Of a stretch of 64,000 bases of DNA, positions 59,335 to 64,000 are shown in pieces; position 1 is the stretch's first letter; every line of letters begins with the position of its first letter. Under the pieces are notes generated by a model. It was not told the DNA's origin. It ran no database searches and saw nothing but the letters and a program-made list of their open reading frames with translations. This DNA is from Dehalococcoidia bacterium (GTDB taxonomy: Bacteria > Chloroflexota > Dehalococcoidia > Lucifugimonadales > UBA826), in the NCBI GenBank assembly GCA_029936675.1, contig JAPYSB010000003.1, forward strand, positions 217,489-281,488, written 5' to 3'. A program made the translations under genes and the position numbers.

Positions 59335-60264
59335 TTAAATTGCTAAACAATGATTCTTAATTCCTTCCTCGGTAATATAAAACCTTAGAGTTTCATCTAA
59401 CTCTTCAGAGGATACAAAACCTTGATACCTATGTGATATCTCACCGATACAATTGATAATGAATGTCCATTGAAAGCTCGGCAAGTCCCATTTTTTGAAA
59501 GCCTCAGAGTATAAGCCAGCCTTAGAATCATTTTGCAGTTCAATGGGGTTATCATAAATTTCAACGTGAATGAAATTTATTGAAAGATTCATGCGGGCAC
59601 TTAATTTTTGTAGTACTTTCACCTGTGGTCCACAAGCCTCATCTCGGCAGAAAGCGGGGCTAGAAAAAGTGATAACAGTGGGCTTACCACTTTTTATAGC
59701 TTCGCTAATTGAGTGGCGATACAATTCAAGGTCGATTATATTTCCTGTTGAAAGTTGTTGAAAACTTACTACGTCATCTAAGGTTTTGTTCTTTTCAGTG
59801 GGAGCTTTGTCACCTTTGTAAGGAGCGACCGTTTTTTTGTTAACAGTGAATCCCCCCTCAATGGAGATGTCCTTTTTGTTGTCCACGAAATCTACCTTGA
59901 AGTTCCAGGTTCCTGGATAAGGAAAAATCGCATTGGCGACAAAAGAACCTCTGTTAAGATCATCCCAATACATGAACTGGGCAGCGGTTTTTGATTCATA
60001 GGGATATTTGGCCGGAGCATAAAAGGTCACCATCGAGTCAGCCCCATTTATAAACCCTTTGTCAGACAGAACTATGAATGCAAATCGATTTTCCCCAACT
60101 CCCAGATCTGTAGTTGCTAAAACTATTTGATAGCCTTCCAGGGTTACTGGGCTTTTGATTGGATATTCATTTGTAAATGGATCCACAACCTCTTTGCAAG
60201 AGATGGTTAAAGTCATTACGACAATACAAAACAAGAAAATAGAAAAAAACCTGTTGTAGGTCAT
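59335..60264 (-). CDS. Lipoprotein with C-terminal thioredoxin-like domain
   Basis: A 309-residue predicted lipoprotein: hydrophobic N-terminus ending in TISC (lipobox at about residue 23), a beta-rich middle domain (about 30-150) and a thioredoxin-like C-terminus (about 170-300). The redox pair is spaced CRDEACGP, unlike the CxxC of thioredoxins, in PTVITFSSPAFCRDEACGPQVKVLQKLS. It is encoded 8 bases after the DipZ-like gene, so both are co-translated. Likely extracytoplasmic thiol oxidoreductase or metal-binding protein; function unproven. Confidence 0.75.
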   Translation of the reverse strand: MTYNRFFSIFLFCIVVMTLTISCKEVVDPFTNEYPIKSPVTLEGYQIVLATTDLGVGENRFAFIVLSDKGFINGADSMVTFYAPAKYPYESKTAAQFMYWDDLNRGSFVANAIFPYPGTWNFKVDFVDNKKDISIEGGFTVNKKTVAPYKGDKAPTEKNKTLDDVVSFQQLSTGNIIDLELYRHSISEAIKSGKPTVITFSSPAFCRDEACGPQVKVLQKLSARMNLSINFIHVEIYDNPIELQNDSKAGLYSEAFKKWDLPSFQWTFIINCIGEISHRYQGFVSSEELDETLRFYITEEGIKNHCLAI

Positions 60265-60272
60265 TTAAATGA

Positions 60273-61415
60273 TTATTCCCTTACATCGGAACCAAAGGTG
60301 AAAGAATAAATAGAGAACCCTGACGATGTAGAGCTTAATATCAGCTCTCGAGTGTCGAATTGTTTCAACTTAACGATGTTATACATCCTTGAATTGTCAA
60401 CTTCAATAAAGCTCTTTCCGTCGGGGTCAAAGTAGACATCCTTACCCGCTTCTGATTCCAGTAAAGGGCTTCCATCTAGGGTGGCTAATACTTTGTACGG
60501 GTTGTTAGTTTTTCCTAACACCACGTTCACTTCAGCCCCTGAAAATTTTAGAGATATGTAATCATTGTAAGTATCAGTATCTCTACCGTGAGAAATATAT
60601 TCTTTTTCTTTACTCCATAACCCCTCAATATAAACTTGGTCTTTTTTTCTACTGGAGGGACTTTCGAAGATATCTTTTTTCTTCCAAGTGTCAGTGCGGA
60701 TATTGTCATAGTATTCCGTATTTCCGATGTATGTAGGTTGAAAAAAATTAAACTTGTAGTTTCTATCAGTACCCATATATAACTCCAGTGTTTGCTCGCT
60801 GTGGGAAATGTTGGGGGAGTCACTACTTTGTTGAAGGTAGACTTCCATAGGGATATCTGACAGATCGAACCCAGCCTCCTCTAATAAAGCTCTTATTGCC
60901 AATTCTGTCTCTTCGTATCCTCCTTCTCCAAAGTGTTTAAATTGGATCACTCCATCTTTATCTAAAAGATATTTCGCAGGCCAGTATCGATTATCAAACG
61001 TGTCCCATATTTTGAAATCGTTATCCAAAACTATTGGATAATCGATACCCAAATTCTCTACAGCAGAAAGGACATTTTCATATATTTTTTCGAATTCAAA
61101 TTCAGGGCTGTGCACTCCCAAAATATTTAACCCCTTTTCGTTGTATTTCCTGTGCCATTCACTCAAGTGTGGAAGAGTCCGTATGCAATTGACGCATGTG
61201 TAGGTCCAAAAATCGATTAGAACGACCTCATTTCTCTTTTCCTTCAAGCCAAATGGTTCACTATTGATCCACGGTCCTTGAGTGCCGAATTCAATAGGGC
61301 TAAGCCTCGGGGCAAGTTGAGAATTTGGTATGGATTGGTCTGCGATATTCTCAGAGCAAGCGAACATCGCCACAACCATGATTATCAAAACTAGATTCCC
61401 AACTATCTGTGTCAT
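60273..61415 (-). CDS. Extracytoplasmic thioredoxin-like lipoprotein (DipZ-like redoxin domain)
   Basis: A 380-residue predicted lipoprotein: the N-terminus ends in VAMFAC (lipobox), followed by a thioredoxin-like domain with VVLIDFWTYTCVNCIRTLPHLSEWHRKYNEKGLNILGVHSPEFEFEK. The WTYTCVNC motif and the later FGEGGYEETE segment match the redoxin domain of DipZ/TlpA-type proteins. The last ~170 residues form a beta-rich domain found in DipZ fusions. Start ATG at 61415 gives a good lipoprotein signal; GGGA precedes. It shares an operon with the lipoprotein gene at 59335. Confidence 0.82.
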   Translation of the reverse strand: MTQIVGNLVLIIMVVAMFACSENIADQSIPNSQLAPRLSPIEFGTQGPWINSEPFGLKEKRNEVVLIDFWTYTCVNCIRTLPHLSEWHRKYNEKGLNILGVHSPEFEFEKIYENVLSAVENLGIDYPIVLDNDFKIWDTFDNRYWPAKYLLDKDGVIQFKHFGEGGYEETELAIRALLEEAGFDLSDIPMEVYLQQSSDSPNISHSEQTLELYMGTDRNYKFNFFQPTYIGNTEYYDNIRTDTWKKKDIFESPSSRKKDQVYIEGLWSKEKEYISHGRDTDTYNDYISLKFSGAEVNVVLGKTNNPYKVLATLDGSPLLESEAGKDVYFDPDGKSFIEVDNSRMYNIVKLKQFDTRELILSSTSSGFSIYSFTFGSDVRE

Positions 61416-61541
61416 ATTAATTCCCATTCTAAAACATACTTGTTAATAGCTATAATGCGCATATGACACAGAACATTGAAAACAGCATTGAAACGGCCAA
61501 GGTTGTGGACAAAACAAGAAAAGCTGGATTTAGGACTTCAT

Positions 61542-62861
61542 ATGTCCGATAAGTTGAGCTCATCCGAATTTGAGAGCACATCGGGAGGGAAAACACAGAA
61601 GCCAATTAACCTTAAGGAAGGCGGTAAGAAATTGGTATCAGCAATAGTATTGGGCCATTCAGTGAGTCACATTTTTAACTCTTCCCTACCATTGCTGCTT
61701 GCAATGATGAAAACTGATCCACGTTTTAATTTAACTGCGACTCAATTTGGTGTAGTGGGAGGGGTTGGGAAAGGAGCCTCCGATGCCACCACGATGGTTG
61801 CGGGTTATCTTGGAGAACGCTTTGCCAATCGTCCCGGGGTCATGTTGTCTATATCGTTGACTATTATGGGAAGTTCCTTCTTTCTCCTGGGGATGGCTCC
61901 TAGTTTCTGGTGGCTTCTTGGAGCTATGTTGCTTGTTGGAATAGGTCCTTCTTTGTATCACCCACCGGCGATTGCAGAGCTCTCTAAAAGATTTCCAGGT
62001 AGGCGAGGATTTGCGGTATCACTTCATGGAACCGGGGGATCGATAGGAGAGATGTTGGGTCCTTTCATTGCAGGCTTGTTGACTACTGAGACATTCAAGG
62101 TCGGTAGCATCATTACAATAACTTATCTTATTGCCTTTGAATGGAATGAACTTTTAAAAATAAGTGTTTTACCAGCCTTGATTTTCGCTGTAATTGTCTA
62201 CTTGATGATGCGGAATGTTTCGAAAGAAACCTCTGAAACAAGCTCCTCCGGAGAATATTTCAAGGGTTTGAGAGAATTACTAAAAGTAAAAGGAATATGG
62301 GGCCTAATTCTTGTCACAGGTTTGAGCGATATGGGGCTGTCCTCGGTCACATATTTTCTGCCTCTTTATCTAATATCCGCTCCAGGAGAGGGAGGCCTTG
62401 GCAAGGATGCACTTACAGTCGGATTTTTCCTGGCAGGGGCACAAGTAGCTGGAATTATTGCTCAACCTGTCATGGGATGGTTGTCTGACATGTACGGAAG
62501 AAAAATAGTGCTATTGCCTGCAATGACCTTTTTAGGTATTTTGTTTATTGGATTGTATTTCGCCGCTGATGGTTATCTACTTGTGTTGAATGTGTTCGCA
62601 ATGGGTGCTTTCCTATACTCACTGCATACCGTCTTTATTGCCGCTGCTATGGACGTATCTGGGGGAAAATCACAGGCGACAGTGGTCTCATTGATTTATA
62701 GTGCAAGTTTATTAGGAACGGCTTCACCAATTTTCACAGGATTACTTATCGATGAATTTGGATTAAAATCGGCCTTTCTATTCAGCGGGATCATTTCGTT
62801 GTTGGCGACTATCCTTCTTTTCTCACTCAAACTTCCAATGAGCGTCGATATAACTGACTAA
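61542..62861 (+). CDS. MFS transporter (fosmidomycin-resistance-like)
   Basis: A 439-residue major facilitator with about 12 helices; the loop GLYHPPAIAELSKRFPGRRGFAVSLHGTGGSIGEMLGP is the family's cytoplasmic motif (typical of the fosmidomycin-resistance-type group). Start placed at the ATG at 61542 because the first ~22 codons of the longer frame are basic and lack a signal, whereas TTAGGA precedes 61542. It is divergent from the redox lipoprotein operon and convergent with malic enzyme. Solute unknown. Confidence 0.82.
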   Translation: MSDKLSSSEFESTSGGKTQKPINLKEGGKKLVSAIVLGHSVSHIFNSSLPLLLAMMKTDPRFNLTATQFGVVGGVGKGASDATTMVAGYLGERFANRPGVMLSISLTIMGSSFFLLGMAPSFWWLLGAMLLVGIGPSLYHPPAIAELSKRFPGRRGFAVSLHGTGGSIGEMLGPFIAGLLTTETFKVGSIITITYLIAFEWNELLKISVLPALIFAVIVYLMMRNVSKETSETSSSGEYFKGLRELLKVKGIWGLILVTGLSDMGLSSVTYFLPLYLISAPGEGGLGKDALTVGFFLAGAQVAGIIAQPVMGWLSDMYGRKIVLLPAMTFLGILFIGLYFAADGYLLVLNVFAMGAFLYSLHTVFIAAAMDVSGGKSQATVVSLIYSASLLGTASPIFTGLLIDEFGLKSAFLFSGIISLLATILLFSLKLPMSVDITD

Positions 62862-62877
62862 AACAAAAGACCGCACC

Positions 62878-64000
62878 TTAATTTTTCAAAGCTACCCCGC
62901 TTTTCATGGCTGCAGCTTTTACACCTTTTGCGACTTGATCAGCCATATCAGTATCAAAAATGCTTGGCATAATATATTCGTTATTAAGATGGCTTTCTGG
63001 GACTCCTTTCGATATAGCAAACGCGGCGGCCATTTTCATTCCATCTGTGACTTTTTGCGCTCGAGCATCTAGGATGCCCCTGAACATGCCAGGGAAACAC
63101 AAAGCATTATTAACTTGGTTAGGGTAATCTGACCGTCCTGTCGCCATAACTTCAACAACTCCTTCAACCTCCTCTGGCCAAATCTCGGGGTCGGGATTTG
63201 CCATAGCAAATATGATTGGTTTTCTGTTCATCAAACTCACTTCCTCAAGCCCAAGGACTCCTGGACCCGATAGCCCTATGAATACATCTGCGCCCTTCAT
63301 AGCTTCTTGGATGTGGCCAGAAATATTATCTGGATTTGTTATCTCGGAATATTCTTTCCAGACTTTGTTATTTCCGTAATCCTTTTGTCTGTCTAATATT
63401 CCTTCCCTATCTACTCCAACGATATTTTTTACGCCGGCTTTGATCAAAAGTTTGGTAGTGGCGACCCCAGCTGCTCCTACCCCGACCAATACCACCTTTA
63501 GGTCAGGTAATTTTTTGTTGACTACTTTGACCGCATTGTATAGTGCGGCCAGAACCACGATTGCGGTTCCGTGTTGATCGTCGTGAAATACCGGTATGCT
63601 CAATTCCTTGTGAAGACGGTGTTCTATTTCAAAACATCTCGGTGCTGAAATGTCTTCCAGGTTTATTGCCCCGAACCCATGGGATAGCAATTTTATTGTG
63701 TCGACGATTTTGGCGGTGTCATGAGTATCTAGAACTATCGGCCAGGCATCTACTCCGACTAGCTCTTTCAATAATTGAGCCTTACCTTCCATTACTGGTA
63801 AGGCTGCAGCAGGACCAATATCTCCTAATCCAAGTACTGCGGACCCATCGGTCACAATAGCGACCGTATTTCCCTTACTTGTGAGATTCCATACAGATTC
63901 TGGTTGGTCATAGATGGCTTTGCTAACTCTCGCAACACCGGGAGTGTAAATTAATGACATGTCATTTCTGGTTTTAATGGGTGTTTTACTCTGCATTTCA
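62878..64000 (-). CDS. NAD(P)-dependent malic enzyme, 5' end cut by window
   Basis: The visible ~374 residues are most of a short malic enzyme: [15 protein letters not shown] (substrate loop with Tyr), [63 protein letters not shown] (metal-binding Asp pair) and [20 protein letters not shown] (nucleotide site). It decarboxylates malate to pyruvate. The start is outside the window: the frame is open to 64000 and homologues have about 10-25 more residues before this point ([10 protein letters not shown] fits an internal stretch). Convergent with the MFS gene. Confidence 0.92.
   Translation of the reverse strand, partial: EMQSKTPIKTRNDMSLIYTPGVARVSKAIYDQPESVWNLTSKGNTVAIVTDGSAVLGLGDIGPAAALPVMEGKAQLLKELVGVDAWPIVLDTHDTAKIVDTIKLLSHGFGAINLEDISAPRCFEIEHRLHKELSIPVFHDDQHGTAIVVLAALYNAVKVVNKKLPDLKVVLVGVGAAGVATTKLLIKAGVKNIVGVDREGILDRQKDYGNNKVWKEYSEITNPDNISGHIQEAMKGADVFIGLSGPGVLGLEEVSLMNRKPIIFAMANPDPEIWPEEVEGVVEVMATGRSDYPNQVNNALCFPGMFRGILDARAQKVTDGMKMAAAFAISKGVPESHLNNEYIMPSIFDTDMADQVAKGVKAAAMKSGVALKN

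Noticed and set aside
1-64000. CRISPR array, insertion sequence, prophage, or integron
   Set aside because: No repeated spacer array, no transposase, integrase or phage structural gene, and no direct repeats flanking gene blocks were seen by eye on either strand.

Overview
The window is a gene-dense stretch of moderate-to-low GC bacterial chromosome with both strands in use, short intergenic gaps, and no transposase, phage gene or CRISPR array. Gene content suggests a marine, oligotrophic member of the Chloroflexota, most like the SAR202/Dehalococcoidia-related lineages. This placement is an inference. It rests on many flavin- or F420-dependent luciferase-fold monooxygenases, two deazaflavin-dependent nitroreductase-like proteins, two enolase-superfamily enzymes, three HpcH/HpaI aldolases, a CaiB-type CoA-transferase, four acyl-CoA dehydrogenase-fold proteins and several permeases. 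Housekeeping genes (groES-groEL, dnaE, ogt, two tRNAs, malic enzyme) are interspersed.

Layout. 1-8.3 kb: the end of an S9 peptidase, an enoyl-CoA hydratase and a short-chain dehydrogenase (SDR), two ABC ATPases without a permease, a terminator, three acyl-CoA dehydrogenases and a stand-alone RAM-domain protein. 8.4-15.4 kb: flavin reductase, groES-groEL with terminator, dnaE and ogt. 15.4-20.4 kb: a MoxR - DUF58 - transglutaminase membrane operon, with a 27-codon membrane ORF divergent from it. 20.4-32 kb: tRNA-Val and tRNA-Arg, M42 peptidase, FIST protein, aldolase, monooxygenases, an internally deleted monooxygenase, DUF4395 and peroxiredoxin. 32-47 kb: a catabolic block (monooxygenase, aldolase, CoA-transferase, enolase-family enzymes, amidase, haloalkane dehalogenase, hotdog thioesterase, alcohol dehydrogenase, cyclase, MFS permeases, SDR). 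47-56 kb: monooxygenase, amidohydrolase, aldo/keto reductase, a beta-lactamase-fold protein, aldolase, epoxide-hydrolase-like protein, an asparaginase-like protein and a cupin. 56-64 kb: cytidylyltransferase and LicD, TauE/SafE permease, deoxyribosyltransferase, two redox lipoproteins, MFS permease and malic enzyme (cut by the window end).

How the genes may work together. Most accessory genes fit uptake and oxidative breakdown of diverse organic molecules. Monooxygenases with a flavin reductase open the substrates; dehydratases, hydrolases, the dehalogenase and amidases trim them; CoA-transferase, acyl-CoA dehydrogenases and hydratase carry acyl-CoAs to central metabolism; aldolases release pyruvate-type products that malic enzyme can link to the TCA cycle.

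The most striking element is upstream of the peroxiredoxin-DUF4395 pair (32043-32207). A likely leaderless 21-codon ORF has five Cys codons within eight. It is followed by a perfect 12-bp terminator stem placed directly before the peroxiredoxin ribosome-binding site, and the ORF's last codons can form mutually exclusive structures with the terminator arm. This has the architecture of a trp-like attenuator that reads Cys-tRNA charging to control a thiol-redox operon. Other points of interest are catalytic-residue losses in three enzymes (transglutaminase Cys to Ser, asparaginase-motif Asp to Ala, enolase metal-ligand Asp to Asn), an ABC ATPase with an AbrB-like tail, a monooxygenase lacking its central two thirds, two tiny membrane ORFs and an unusual tRNA-Arg(GCG).
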